From assembly GCA_910574455.1 (NCBI GenBank), contig CAJSYZ010000011.1, positions 1,488,001 to 1,552,000 of the forward strand: 64,000 bases of DNA. Reading direction: 5' to 3'. The notes beneath the pieces are model-generated. The model was not told where the DNA came from and ran no database searches. It saw only the letters and a program-made list of their open reading frames with translations. The DNA comes from Trichaptum fuscoviolaceum (Eukaryota > Basidiomycota > Agaricomycetes > Hymenochaetales > Trichaptaceae). Shown in pieces: positions 44,554 to 56,675 of the stretch (position 1 is its first letter; each line of letters opens with the position of its first letter). The position numbers and the translations under genes were made by a program.

Positions 44554-46516
44554 ATGGCAGACAGCCACACATCTAAGAAACCATCTATCCCTGCCAAACC
44601 TGGGCGGTCGTCAGCGTCTGCTGCTGCTGCCGCCACTGGCCAACCCCCCTCCGTCACCGTCGTTGCCCCGGCAACGGCATCGACCTCCACCCCTGTCCCC
44701 TTGGCTCTGGGCTCGCCTGTACAGCTCAGACAAAGGGAACTCGATGTACTACCTCCCTCCTCACCACTCCCACCTAGCTCCGATGCTGGTATGCCGTTGT
44801 CCTTCCCGGCAACACCGCGCGCGGGTGAGAAGCGTACGGCCTCTGTCCTGTCCCCACTACCGGGGCGCCCTGCTCCCCCCACTGATTCCATTCCGGAACA
44901 TGAGATGGCACTAATACATGGCATGTACCATCTCTGGGACACCCTCTCTGACCAGCTCACGGCCAACTTTGCTGACCTGAGCAAGACCCCCCACGAGCGA
45001 ATGATGTTGAACGCCAGCACACTAGGTGGACTGTATGCAGCAACCTACACAATGCTGTCGACACTTGTGGATGGGAAGGATGCTAATCCCAACGTCAAAG
45101 AGTATGCTGACCGTGCGGCAGCTGCCTTCCAACAACACCACGCCGAAACCGGCGTCCCATTCCCCCCACCATTTGTACCCCCCTCCACCCCAGACGACGA
45201 ACCAGCATCTAGCAAGAGCATGGCCACTATGAACAAGGCTCTTGGGCAGCTGATCAAGGAAGTCCGCGTTGTGCAGAAGCAGAATGCAGGCATCAGTAAG
45301 TTGAACAGCAATGTTGGCACCCTCTCCAGACAGGTGCAGACTCTACTCGACCGGCCTCCACCTCGCCCCCCTCGCATCAACCCGCCGCCACCCCCCCAGG
45401 TAGCTCCGGCCCCAGTCCCACTCACCTATGCTCAGGTGGCAGCTGTTGCTGCCCCAGCACCCCCTGCCACTACCACCCCAGCCCCCCAGGCCAAGGGCAG
45501 GACCACTCCCAAGAAGGCGCCCTCCTCAGGACATTCCTCACCCCCACCACCCAAGATGTATGCCAAGGAGCCGACCTTGGTGTTTACAGCTAACCCCTAC
45601 ATCCCAGCAGCTAAGCGCAAGTCTGGTGCCGCCCTTACAACTGCGGTGCGTAATTTCTTTGCTGAGCTGCCCACCACAAAGCGTCTGCTGGTGCGGTCTG
45701 CGGTTTTCAACACTAAAGGCCGCATTGTATGCACGTTCACTAACCGTCCAGGCTCTACTGAGGGCATGGCGGTCGAAAGCGCTCTTGATAGCCATGCGGG
45801 TGCCCTGTGTGCTCACTTGGCTCCCATTTGCTACACGGGTACCATGCAAGTGCCACCGGTACTCACTGCAACCCGGGTCCGTCCGCGGTCCACCCTTAGG
45901 ATTTCCATGGTCCCTACTAGGGACACTACTCTTCCCAAGGGTCAGCGGACGACGTACACTCAGGAGGATCTGCTGGCCGAGTTTAACAGCAATCCCATTC
46001 TTAGCGACCTCCAGTACATTGTCCCCCCCCCATTACACAGCACAATCGGATGCACTCGAGAAAGAGAAACTTGAGATTTGCCCGGTTATTTTCACCTTCG
46101 CAGACAGAGAGAAAGGAGAAATACGCGAGAAGCTCCTCAAAAAGCCGACCGTGTGGCTCTTCGGACTCCGGCTCCGCCTATCCATCCCACCAATGCGCCC
46201 AGGCTTCTCTCAATGCAACAGATGCCAGGCGCTTGGTCATTCCAGCAGGGGCTGTAAGGCCCCTATCACATGTGCGTATTGCGCCGGTCCGCATGCCACT
46301 AAGTACCACCGCTCGAAGTGCCCAACCTGCGCTCAGGAAGCTGTTCCAGCTGGCACCCCGTGCTCCCACCCCCGTCTCTGCGCTAACTGCCAGGGCCCTC
46401 ATAGATCCACATCTGTGAAGTGCCCTCAGAGGCGTAAGTATGGCCCCTCACCAAACGATGATGAGTCCGATTCAGACTCTGATTCGGCCGACGACACTAT
46501 GGAGCAAGGAGAATGA
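44554..46516 (+). pseudogene. LINE1 ORF1, Gag-like nucleic-acid-binding protein, frameshifted
   Basis: The likely start is MADSHTSKKPS at 44,554, by alignment with the LINE2 start, rather than the ATG at 44,461. A Pro/Ala-rich region is followed by the conserved block AAKRKSGAALTTAVRNFF and RPRSTLRISMVPTRDTT. The frame then shifts in a run of nine C at 46,023-46,031. The continuation (ICPVIFTFADREKGEI, KPTVWLFGLRLRLSIPP) lies in the next frame. It carries three knuckles: CNRCQALGHSSRGC, CAYCAGPHATKYHRSKC, CANCQGPHRSTSVKC. The C-terminus is acidic (DDESDSDSDSADD). LINE2 has no such shift. The stop shares ATGA with the ORF2 start. Confidence 0.85.
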
Positions 46517-49500
46517 CTGACACAATCCGTATCCTTCAGTGGAATGCTGCCCACTCATTAGCAGCAATTCATTCTCTCTTTCCTCTTCTTGCTAACAACC
46601 CCCGCCCCCCAGACCTTCTACTTATCCAGGAACCGCCCTGGTACAAGATCGGTACCCAACCCTCATTGACTAACCCAGATGGAGATGACGTCTTCAATGT
46701 CCCTTCTATTCCAGGTTACGTCCCCTGCCTCCCACCGGCCACCCGTCCGCGAGTGGTTACTTACGTTTCACGGTCCCTCCCAACACATTCATGGTCTATC
46801 GTCGGTGCAGCGTCACATGGCACTGATGTCCTGACTATTGAGGTTTGCTCTACCCATACTGTCCGCCTCTGCAACTACTACGGTCAGCAGGCTCCAGAAC
46901 GCACCGCCCCAACCCCCACTTACCCAGGTGAGTCGTTTCTCTTCAGTCTCACCCCGGCAATAGCCGCTTCCCTAACGATTGCTGGCGACTTCAATCGCCG
47001 GCATCGTTCCTGGTCAGAGTTGCCATGTTCCAATGCCGAGTCAAACAGGGGGCAACACTTGGATGACTTCTTCCGAGAGCATGGACATGAGCCTGCCCAT
47101 CACCCAGATGTGGACACTCGTCCAGGTAAAGATGGGCCGCGTTGTCCGATCGATATGGTCTGGACTGCGCCCAATATCCCACCAGAGCAGGTGATGGATA
47201 CATTCACCAGCTCCCACTCCGCTCTCTCAGACCACACCCTACTCACATGGGAGGTGCCAGTTGGACCGTTCGTCCACCTTCCACGGCCCCCCAGACTGTC
47301 TAATGATGACAGAGAGGCTTGGTGTGCTACTGCCTTCCCCTTGCTGCATGAGGCGTTCGCGCTTCCTGCGTCAGACAAGGCTGAACTAGATGCCAAAGCC
47401 AAAGCCATTCAATCTGCAATGGTGGCGGCGATGGAGTCAATGACTAAACCCAGAAAGCGCTCCAAGACAGAGGTCCCCTGGTGGTCCCCTGAGTGCTCAT
47501 CCTCTCTCGCGGCAATTAAGGACGCCCCTACCGCCCGTTTGCGCGCCGCTGCTAAACGCGCCTTCAAAGCCACCACCAGAGCAGCGCGTCGCGTGTTCTA
47601 TGCAGAACAGGTCAAAGACGCCAATTCCACCAACATCTGGAGCTGGGCCAAGCGTGGCCTTGGCATCCGTCCCACTCCTGTGCCATCGCTGAGGAAACCA
47701 GACGGCACCTTCACCACTTCTGAGCAGGAGAAAGCTGAGTTGTTCCATTCTACCTACTTTCCTCCTCCCCCACCACTTCCAGCAGCGGGCTTACGCCCGC
47801 TGCCCCCACCTTCTGCAGCGGCGCCTCCCATACTCATGAAAGAGCTTATGGACGCCCTGGCCGGCACCTCCAACTTGTCTGCTCCTGGCCCCTCGGGCGT
47901 CGGATACCGTCCCCTCAAATGGGTGATTGGATCCTTCGCTAAGGAGGTGCTATCTTTGTTCAACGACTGTCTGCGCTTGGGCCACCACCCAGCGTGCTGG
48001 CGGATAACGAAGGTAGTAATGCTCAGGAAGCCAAACAAGAAGGACCAATTTTCTCCTCGGTCCTACAGACCGATTACTCTTGAGGAGACCTTAGGGAAAC
48101 TCCTTGAGAAGATCATTGCTAACCGTCTCCAATTTCTGGCTAACACCCAGAACTGGCTTCCCCCAAACCAGTATGGCGGTCGTCAAGGGCATTCTGTCTA
48201 TGATGCCGCCCAACGCCTTTTACAGATTGTGGAGAAAGCCCAGTCGGAAGACAAAGTGTGTTCTGTCCTAGCGGTGGACATACAAGGCTTCTTTGACTCG
48301 GTTCATCCACAACATCTCCACCACCGGCTCTTGGAGTTAGGTTGTTCGCCAAACATGGCGGACTGGTGCCTTTCTTTCATGACCGGGCGGGAGGCTGCTA
48401 TCTCTTTTGATGGCACCACACTCCCTAGCGTCCGCAAACCGGACTTTGGGACGCCTCAGGGCTCCCCTGTCTCACCCATTCTCTCCACTCTTTTTGCAGC
48501 TATTGCGATTCAGCGGTTCCGCCACCCTGACTGCGAGCTCCTAGCATACGTCGACGACCACATGATTGCCACCACTGGTTCATCAGTCACCGCCAACTGC
48601 AGGAACTTAGTAGGCGCTTACCACCACCTCAACTCGAACTTCAACGACATCAATCTCAACATCGAGACCGCGAAGACCGAGCTCCTCCATTTCCACCCCC
48701 CTGGGCGTCGCCACAGATATCGCGGCTGGGACTCCCGGGGCGTCCAACTCGACGAGGACACTCTCATTAAGCCCTCCATCCCACTTCGGTGGTTGGGGAT
48801 CTGGTGGGACCCGGCCTTGTCTTTCAAACCCCATGTTGAGCGCATGCGCTCCAAGGGCCTCTCAACACTTGCCGCCATTCGCCTGCTCGCCAACACAGAG
48901 CGAGGCATGTCCGCCCTCAACCTTCGCCAGCTTTACTCAGCCTGCGTCAGAACAGTCCTCGCATGGGCTGCGCCGGTCTGGTACACTGGCACCCGCCAGA
49001 AGACCCTTGTGGCTCGCCTACAGGGTGTCCAAAACACCGCTTGCAGGTGGATCCTTGGTGTTTACCGAGGCGCTTCACCGCTAAGCACCAATTACCTTTG
49101 CTCTATGCCCTCGTTTCAGTTTTATTTCAATTATCTTAAAACTAATCATGCTCTTCGCCTCTGGCGCACTCCACATTCTGTAGGTAGACGTGCTATTCCT
49201 GCAGCACAAAAACCCCGCCTGTACTCTTCTTCGCTTGCCGACCGTGTCCCGATTGCCCAACAGGTCCCTGCGTACACACACTCTCCCTGGGAGGATCCAC
49301 TTGCTTTTGCTGGCGGACGCCTCAAATTTGCCATCCCTGCCGGTCCCGTTGACACTGACACTCGCCAGGCGTTTGTCGCATCTGCCAACTCTCTGTGCAC
49401 CACCACCTCCGTCCAGATCTTCACAGACGGCTCCAGACTCGAGCACAAGTCTGGCTCAGCAATTGTCGCTATGCGCGGTCAACATCGCTTGGGCTTCAGA

Positions 49501-50460
49501 CACTGCGCTTCCCCCAAAATCGCCACTGCCACTGACGCCGAGATCTTCTCCCTTGCGTCTGCTCCAGCTTGGGCCGCCTCTCACTTCGGCCGCCACCTCC
49601 TGGAAGTGGAGTCCATCGTCTTCATGTCAGACTCGCTAACCGCCCTTCGCCATGTCCGCGACTGGCCATCAGCACCTGGCGCCCACTTACTACTCGCTTG
49701 GAAAGCAGGTATCACCAACCTGCTGGACATTCATCCCAACCTCAAAATCGAGTTTCACTGGTGCCCGGGTCACTCAGGCGTCCCAGGAAACGAATGGGCT
49801 GATGAAGAGGCAAAGAAAGCCACAGAACTGCCACCCTCATCTTCCCTTCCTTCGATATCCGCCCTCCGCGAGCAGAACACCCTCAACGCCCAGAAGCAAT
49901 GGGAGGACCACCTCGCCCACGCCACTGCCTCCACTGCCGACAAGTACCTGGCAATCACAGGCCCACCAAAACGTCGTCCGCGCGCACTCATGGAGATGTC
50001 GGACACCTACCCCCGCGCTGAGATTTCAGCAGTTGCTCAAGTCCTCTGCTGCGCTGGCCCCTTTGGGGCGTACTGGATGCGCATGAGCCCAGAATATAGG
50101 CGCAGAAACGGCCTGATCACCTACTGTCGTTGGCACAATCATCCCCCTTGGCCCGCCCAGACTGCCGCCCACATACTCAGTGGTTGCGAGACATTCCGCC
50201 CTTGGATTGGAAAGGTCTGGCCTAAAGGCACCCCACTCCCAGCCCACCATACAGAGTGGGCAGATGAACCCCTTATCGACGTGATTCGCAAGTGGCTTAA
50301 GTTCACTAGGCATCTCGACCGCCCCACTCAGCACACCTCAGCTGCCATCCGCCTTGCATTTGCGATGATGGAGCTAGATGGCCTCCCAACCGACCAGGAC
50401 ATGGACCTGACAACCCTTCGTGTGTACGTACGGCGCGCCCTTGGACCACGCACTCAGGAC

Positions 50461-50475
50461 ACGGACCCGGATCTT
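50461..50475. repeat. LINE2 target duplication, left copy
   Basis: ACGGACCCGGATCTT, repeated after the LINE2 A-tail at 56,709-56,723. The first A merges with the tail, so the duplication is 14 or 15 bp. Confidence 0.88.
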
Positions 50476-50580
50476 CACCACGCCGAAACACTCCTTGACC
50501 TCTTACCACTACCTTCCTATTTGGGTCGAGCCATAGCTCCCCTATAGTTGGGTTGTCCTGCGCTTCACTGCATACACCCT

Positions 50581-52392
50581 ATGTCCAAGAACACTGCCTC
50601 GGGCTCTAAAGGCCCACCACCAAAGACTCCCAAGCCAGGCTCACTGTCTGGCGCCACTCCCAACACTCCTGTCCTACAAGACAGCCCCATGCCCAAGGAT
50701 GATCGTCCGGCACCATCTGAAGATGATGAGGATGATGATGACGACAAGCCTGCCACCCCCCCACCCAGGAAGCGCACATCAGAGGTGCTCTCCCCCATCA
50801 CCCAACGCCGGCCCCGTAATGCTGCTCGGCCTAGATTCTTGACACAGATGCTAGACCTGCTGCCCCACATCGGCCACATCATCCAGATCGCTGAACAGAG
50901 GCATGAAGATGAGTCCCCTGAAGAAGGCGAAATGCCAGAATCCCAGATTGCTGTGATAGCAGCGGAAGCAGTGGGTGCCATTGTTAGCGCAGCCCACATT
51001 GCTATCTCTGCTGCACAGAGCGCACAAGCGAGTGACCTCCAAGCCCAGCGACTTGTTCTCGCAGCCGCCACTGGTTACAATGAGAGTGTAGCGTCAGCCA
51101 GGCCTACACCTGTTATCACCATCCCCTCCCCATTTGACTCACCAGCGCGCCCACCCCCTTCTGTCGGTCCCCAAGATATGATAGTGCTCACAGACACTGT
51201 TGCGCGTCTTGCCAACCAGGTTACCGCCCTCACCACACAAGTACAGGCTATCTCAGAACGACCTCAGCCCCGCCCTCAGCGTGCCACAGTGCAACCGGCC
51301 CCACCTACGGGTGGCAAGCCAGCCAGCGGTACAACTGCCACTCCCCCGGTTACCCAGAGTCCCCCCATCTCATACGCGCAGATGGCAGCAACCCCGGCCC
51401 CAACCACCACATCCAGAGCTAAGCCTCCAAAGAAGCCGCGTCTCCCACCTCCTCCCCCCACGGTGTATTCTAAGGACCCCACCTTAGTCCTAACTCCGGG
51501 GCGGTACATTCCCCCAGCACAGAGGAAATCAGGGGCTGCACTAACAGCGGCTGCTCGTGAGTACTTCCAATCCCTCCCTACTTCTTCGCATGTCACAGTG
51601 CTCTCTGCGGTTTTCAACCACAGAGGCAACATTGTGTGCACATTTGCGGCAAAGCCCATCTCCCCCACTGGTAATCCGGTGGTCACTACCCTTGACAGTC
51701 ATGCAGCCGCGCTAGCGGCGCACATGGCAAAGATATGCACCATAGGGGAACAAGCTGCAGACCAGCAGATCTCCCTCACCTATTCCCAGGTCCGACCCCG
51801 TTCTAATCTGCGCATCTCCATGGTTCCTACCAGGGATACAGCAGTCAAGGACAGTGTCCCTTACACAGCCGGCGAGTTACTCACTGAGCTGATGCAAAAT
51901 GCCGCCCTAAAGGGGCTGGAATTTGTGGTCCCACCACAATTTGCGTGCCAACCAGGTAGACTCAGTGAACTTGAGTTCTGCCCGGTGGCATTCTCCTTTG
52001 TTGACAGAGCTGGAGAGATCCGCGCCCGGCTTCTTCAGTCGCCCAGGGTGTGGCTCTTTGGCCACAAACTTCGTCTTTCTGTTCCCCCAGTCCGCCCGGC
52101 ATTTTCACAATGCACAAAGTGCCAGGCCCTGGGACACACCTCCAAGGGCTGCAAGGCCCAACGCACATGTGCGCATTGCGCAGGTAAGCATGCCACAGCC
52201 CAACACCGCACCAAGTGTGCAAACTGCGCCCAGGATGCAGTCCCTGCCACTGAAGATTGCCCCCATCCCACAAAGTGCTCTAACTGCAATGGCGATCACA
52301 TGGCCACCTCCAGTGCCTGCCCCAAGCGGAAGAAGTACGCCAATGCACCAGCTGACGACAGCGCCCACGACACTCACATGCATGAGGACTAA
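50581..52392 (+). CDS. LINE2 ORF1, Gag-like zinc-knuckle protein
   Basis: About 603 residues from MSKNTASGSKG; an in-frame ATG at 50,548 would add 11 residues. Acidic and Pro-rich N-terminus (EDDEDDDDDKPATPPPRKR), a helical Ala-rich segment, then the core QRKSGAALTAAAREYFQSLP and RPRSNLRISMVPTRDT, then VWLFGHKLRLSVPPVRPAFS. Three CCHC-type knuckles close it: CTKCQALGHTSKGC, CAHCAGKHATAQHRTKC, CSNCNGDHMATSSAC. It is expected to coat element RNA. The stop TAA at 52,390-52,392 shares its last A with the ORF2 ATG (TAATG). Confidence 0.9.
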   Translation: MSKNTASGSKGPPPKTPKPGSLSGATPNTPVLQDSPMPKDDRPAPSEDDEDDDDDKPATPPPRKRTSEVLSPITQRRPRNAARPRFLTQMLDLLPHIGHIIQIAEQRHEDESPEEGEMPESQIAVIAAEAVGAIVSAAHIAISAAQSAQASDLQAQRLVLAAATGYNESVASARPTPVITIPSPFDSPARPPPSVGPQDMIVLTDTVARLANQVTALTTQVQAISERPQPRPQRATVQPAPPTGGKPASGTTATPPVTQSPPISYAQMAATPAPTTTSRAKPPKKPRLPPPPPTVYSKDPTLVLTPGRYIPPAQRKSGAALTAAAREYFQSLPTSSHVTVLSAVFNHRGNIVCTFAAKPISPTGNPVVTTLDSHAAALAAHMAKICTIGEQAADQQISLTYSQVRPRSNLRISMVPTRDTAVKDSVPYTAGELLTELMQNAALKGLEFVVPPQFACQPGRLSELEFCPVAFSFVDRAGEIRARLLQSPRVWLFGHKLRLSVPPVRPAFSQCTKCQALGHTSKGCKAQRTCAHCAGKHATAQHRTKCANCAQDAVPATEDCPHPTKCSNCNGDHMATSSACPKRKKYANAPADDSAHDTHMHED

Positions 52393-55300
52393 TGATTGAC
52401 ACACTACGTGTCTTACAGTGGAACGCTGGCCGCTCACTATCAGCGATTCATTCCATTCTCCCTTCTCTTGCTAACAGCCCAGACCCCCCACACCTTCTTT
52501 TGATACAGGAACCGCCCTGGTACAAAATCGGCACCCAACCATCACTTACTAACCCTGAGGGAGATGATGTCTTTAATGTCCCATCAATCCCAGGGTATGT
52601 CCCATGCCTACCACCAGCCACCCGTCCTCGAGTGGTTACATATGTCTCTCGGTCCATTCCACCATCCTCATGGTCTATTGTTGGCGCCGCCTCTCATGGC
52701 ACTGACGTCCTGACCATTGAGGTCCGTTCCACCCACACTGTCCGCCTCTGCAACTACTATGGTCAGCAGGCACCGGACAGGGCGGAGTACAACCCCAGAT
52801 ACCCAGGTGAGTCGTTTCTATTTAGTCTCACTCCGGCAATGGCCGCCTCCCTCACAATTGCCGGTGACTTCAATCGCCGACACCGTTCGTGGTCCGAACT
52901 CGCCTGCACTACTGCAGAGTCAAACAAGGCGCAACCCCTTGATGACTTCTTCAGAGAGCATGGCCATGAACCTGCCCATCACCCAGATGTTGATACTCGT
53001 CCGGGCAAAGATGGGCCGCACTGTCCCATTGACATGGTCTGGGCAGCGCCAAACATCCCTCCTGAGCAAGTGATGGATACATTCACCAGCTCGCCATCTC
53101 CCCTTTCTGATCATACCATTCTCAAATGGGCGCTGCCAGTGGGACCCTTTGTCTACCCACCGCGCCCCCCCAAGCTGACTCCTGAGGACAGAGAGGCTTG
53201 GTGTGCAGTTGCCTTCCCCCTGTTGCAGGATGCGTTTGCGCTCCCTGCTACTGACATTGCTTCACTAGATGCAAAAGCCGAGGCCATTCAGAGCGCCCTG
53301 GTAGCGGCTATGCAGTCTATGACCAAGCCCCACAAGCACTCGAAAACAGCAGTACCCTGGTGGTCAGCTAAGTGCTCAGCCTCCCTCGCGGCTATCAAAG
53401 AAGCCCCCACTGCACGTTTGCGTGCAGCTGCCAAACGTGCCTTTAAGGCAACTACCAGGGCAGCGCGCCGCCTCTTCTATTCAGAGCAGGTGCAGGAGGC
53501 TAACTCCACCAACATCTGGAACTGGGCCAAGCGTGGCCTGGGTGTCCGCCCTACTCCAGTACCCTCGCTGCGCAAGGCAGATGGCACCTTCACCAGTACA
53601 GAGCGGGAGAAAGGTGAGTTGTTCCACTCAACATATTTTCCCCCTCCTCCACCACTTTCAGCAGCGGGCCAAGGCCCGCTGCCTCCTCCTTCCCCCAGTG
53701 CGCCTCCAATACTCATGAAAGAGCTTATGGACGCACTGGCCGGCACTTCCAACTTGTCGGCCCCTGGCCCCTCGGGCGTTGGATACCGTCCCCTTAAGTG
53801 GGTGATAGCGTCCTATGCTAAAGAGGTGCTAACTTTGTTCAACGACTGTCTTCGCTTGGGCCACCACCCAGCGTGCTGGCGGATAACAAAGGTAGTAATG
53901 CTCAGGAAGCCAAACAAGAAGGATCCATTCTCGCCACGTTCATACCGACCCATTACCCTTGAGGAGACCTTAGGGAAACTCCTTGAGAAGATCATTGCTA
54001 ACCGGCTCCAGTACTTGGCCAACACCAAGAACTGGCTGCCACCCACCCAGTATGGGGGGCGTCAAGGACACTCTGTCTATGATGCTGCCCAGCACCTTTT
54101 ACAGATCGTGGAGAAAGCCCAGTCGGAGGGCCTGGTGTGTTCTGCCCTAGCGGTGGACATACAGGGTTTCTTTGATTCGGTGCACCCACAACACCTACAC
54201 CGCCGTCTCTTGGAGTTGGGCTGTTCGTCAGACATGGCGGACTGGTGCCTCTCCTTCATGACTGGTCGGCAGGCTGCCATTTCCTTCGATGGCACCACCC
54301 TCCCTAGTGTCCACAAACCGGACTTTGGGACGCCCCAGGGCTCACCTGTCTCACCCATCCTCTCTACTCTTTTTGCAGCTATTGCCATCAAGCGGTTCCA
54401 ACACCCTGACTGCGAGCTCCTAGCATACGTCGACGACCACTTGATTGTCATTTCTGGCACATCCGTCACCGCCAATTGCAGGAACTTAGCAGACGCCTAT
54501 CACCACCTCAACTCACTCTTTAACGACATCGGCCTCAAAATCGAAACAGCTAAGACAGAGCTGATCCACTTCCACCCACCCGGACGATCCACGGGCTACA
54601 ACGGCTGGGACACCAAGGGCGTCCGACTCGACCCAGACACACTCATCAAACCCTCTATCCCTCTGCGATGGTTGAGTATCTGGTGGGACCCCACTCTCTC
54701 CTTTAAGCCCCATGTTGAGCGAATGCGCTCCAAGGGCCTCTCAACACTTGCTGCAATTCGCCTCCTTGCCAACACAGAACGCGGCATGTCAGCCCTCAAC
54801 CTTCGCCAGCTTTACTCAGCCTGCGTCAGAACAGTCCTTGCCTGGGCTGCGCCGGTCTGGTACACTGGCATCCGCCAGAAGACCCTTGTGGCTCGTCTAC
54901 AGGGTGTTCAAAACACCGCTTGCAGGTGGATCCTTGGTGTATACCGAGGCGCTTCACCGCTAAGCACCAATTTCTTATGTTCTATGCCTCCGTTTCAATT
55001 TTACTTTAACTATCTTAAAACTAACCATGCTCTTCGCCTTTGGCACACCCCACATTCAGTAGGTAGACGTGCTATTCCTGCAGCACAAAAACCCCGCCTG
55101 TATTCCTCTTCGCTCTCCGACTGCGTCCCCAGCGTCCAACAGGTCCCTGCGTACACACACCACCCCTGGGAGGACCCACTTGCCTTTGCTGAAGGGCGAC
55201 TCTCATTTGCCATCCCGGCTGGCCAGGTAGACAGTGACATCCGCAAGTCATTTGTTGCGTCTGCTAACACCATCTGCACCAACTCATCCGTCCAAATCTT

Positions 55301-56399
55301 CACTGACGGCTCTCGACTTGAGCATGGAGCGGGCTCTGCAATTGTAGCCATGCGTGGCACCACTCGTTTAGCATCCCGGCGCCTTGCCTCACCCAAAATC
55401 TCAACCGCCACAGATGCTGAGATCTTCTCTCTCTCATCTGCACCAGCATGGGCGGCCCTTCAGTTAGAGGGCCATCTTCTGGATGTCGACACCATCATCT
55501 TCTTGTCAGATTCGCTCACCGCCCTTCGCCTGTTCCGCGATTGGCCTTCGGCCCCTGGCGCCCACCTACTCCAGTCATGGAAAGCAGGTATCACTAACCT
55601 GCTCAACCTCCATCCCACTCTCAAAATCATGTTTCACTGGTGCCCTGGCCACTCAGGTGTCCCAGGCAACGAATGGGCAGATGCTGAAGCAAAGAAGGCA
55701 ACTGAACTACCACCCTCACGCTCACTGCCATCGATTTCCGCCCTCCGCGAGCAGAACACTCTTACTGCGCAAAAACAGTGGGAGGACCACCTTGCCCATG
55801 CCATCGCCTCTACTGCAGACAAGTACCTTGCAATTAACGGCACCCCCTCACGTCGCCCTCGTGCACTCATGCACATGTCCGACAGCCACCCACGCTCTGA
55901 GATCTCAGCAGTAGCTCAGATACTCTGCTGTGCTGGCCCCTTTGGGGCGTACTGGATGCGCATGAGCGCTGAATACCGGCACAAACATGGTCTGATCACC
56001 TACTGCCGTTGGCACAACCACCCCCCCTGGCCAGCCCAAACCGCCGCTCACATACTAGGGGGGTGCGAAACATTCCGCCCCTGGATTGTGAAGGTATGGC
56101 CAGACGACGCCCCATTACCAGCTCACCACACAGAGTGGGCAGATGAACCCCTCATCGATGTGATCCGCAAGTGGCTCAAGGCCACTGGCCATCTCACCAG
56201 ACCCTCAGAGCGCACCTCAGCTGCTATCCGCCTTGCATTTGCAATGATGGAGCTAGATGGCCTTCCAACAGACCAGGACATGGACCTGACAACCCTTCGT
56301 GTGTACGTTAGGCGAGCCCTTGGACCCAGGACACAGGACGCGGACCCGGATCTTTATGATTTTGATGGTCAACTTCCAGACTTACCTCATGATCTCTGA
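52392..56399 (+). CDS. LINE2 ORF2, endonuclease-reverse transcriptase-RNase H
   Basis: 1,335 residues that nick the target and copy element RNA into the genome. The endonuclease is at about residues 1-230 (LLIQEPPW; AGDFNRRHRSW; PIDMVW; LSDHTIL). The reverse transcriptase is at about 470-760 (RSYRPITLEETLGKLLEKII; GTPQGSPVSPILS; AYVDDHLIV). RNase H is at about 965-1,100 (IFTDGSRLEHGAGSAIV; TATDAEIFSLSSAP; FLSDSLTALR; WCPGHSGVPGNEWADAEAK). A C-terminal Cys/His block (TYCRWHNHPPWPAQTAAHIL, GGCETF) follows. No stop, shift or lost catalytic residue was seen. Confidence 0.93.
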   Translation: MIDTLRVLQWNAGRSLSAIHSILPSLANSPDPPHLLLIQEPPWYKIGTQPSLTNPEGDDVFNVPSIPGYVPCLPPATRPRVVTYVSRSIPPSSWSIVGAASHGTDVLTIEVRSTHTVRLCNYYGQQAPDRAEYNPRYPGESFLFSLTPAMAASLTIAGDFNRRHRSWSELACTTAESNKAQPLDDFFREHGHEPAHHPDVDTRPGKDGPHCPIDMVWAAPNIPPEQVMDTFTSSPSPLSDHTILKWALPVGPFVYPPRPPKLTPEDREAWCAVAFPLLQDAFALPATDIASLDAKAEAIQSALVAAMQSMTKPHKHSKTAVPWWSAKCSASLAAIKEAPTARLRAAAKRAFKATTRAARRLFYSEQVQEANSTNIWNWAKRGLGVRPTPVPSLRKADGTFTSTEREKGELFHSTYFPPPPPLSAAGQGPLPPPSPSAPPILMKELMDALAGTSNLSAPGPSGVGYRPLKWVIASYAKEVLTLFNDCLRLGHHPACWRITKVVMLRKPNKKDPFSPRSYRPITLEETLGKLLEKIIANRLQYLANTKNWLPPTQYGGRQGHSVYDAAQHLLQIVEKAQSEGLVCSALAVDIQGFFDSVHPQHLHRRLLELGCSSDMADWCLSFMTGRQAAISFDGTTLPSVHKPDFGTPQGSPVSPILSTLFAAIAIKRFQHPDCELLAYVDDHLIVISGTSVTANCRNLADAYHHLNSLFNDIGLKIETAKTELIHFHPPGRSTGYNGWDTKGVRLDPDTLIKPSIPLRWLSIWWDPTLSFKPHVERMRSKGLSTLAAIRLLANTERGMSALNLRQLYSACVRTVLAWAAPVWYTGIRQKTLVARLQGVQNTACRWILGVYRGASPLSTNFLCSMPPFQFYFNYLKTNHALRLWHTPHSVGRRAIPAAQKPRLYSSSLSDCVPSVQQVPAYTHHPWEDPLAFAEGRLSFAIPAGQVDSDIRKSFVASANTICTNSSVQIFTDGSRLEHGAGSAIVAMRGTTRLASRRLASPKISTATDAEIFSLSSAPAWAALQLEGHLLDVDTIIFLSDSLTALRLFRDWPSAPGAHLLQSWKAGITNLLNLHPTLKIMFHWCPGHSGVPGNEWADAEAKKATELPPSRSLPSISALREQNTLTAQKQWEDHLAHAIASTADKYLAINGTPSRRPRALMHMSDSHPRSEISAVAQILCCAGPFGAYWMRMSAEYRHKHGLITYCRWHNHPPWPAQTAAHILGGCETFRPWIVKVWPDDAPLPAHHTEWADEPLIDVIRKWLKATGHLTRPSERTSAAIRLAFAMMELDGLPTDQDMDLTTLRVYVRRALGPRTQDADPDLYDFDGQLPDLPHDL

Positions 56400-56568
56400 T
56401 TGCTATTTACTATGTATTTTGCTCAGCAGCCACCATTTCTCTTCTAAGCCTCCGTCTGCGCGAGTAGTGTAGGTTCGCCTGCGCCTTGACATGGGCGGGG
56501 TGACATGTATACCAATTTCTCCTCTTCCTTTTCTCTCCCTTAATAGGCGGTGCTCTCACTTATTATCA

Positions 56569-56587
56569 CCGCCGCCTTCGGCGGCGG
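56569..56587 (+). ncRNA. LINE2 3' UTR stem-loop
   Basis: CCGCCGCC, loop TTC, GGCGGCGG: an 8-bp perfect stem. A second, overlapping hairpin (GGCGGG, loop CACCA, CCCGCC) could compete with it. It sits about 95 bp before the A-tail. Confidence 0.65.
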
Positions 56588-56675
56588 GCACCACCCGCCC
56601 AGTTTCTAGTTTAACTTGATGACGGGCGCCTCTGTAGTAGATAGGTCATGTACGTAGCTACTCTGCAGGAATAAT

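Noticed and set aside
56569..56587. Stable UUCG tetraloop in the LINE 3' stem
   Set aside because: A four-base loop would leave a C-C mismatch in the stem. The three-base TTC loop gives eight perfect pairs.
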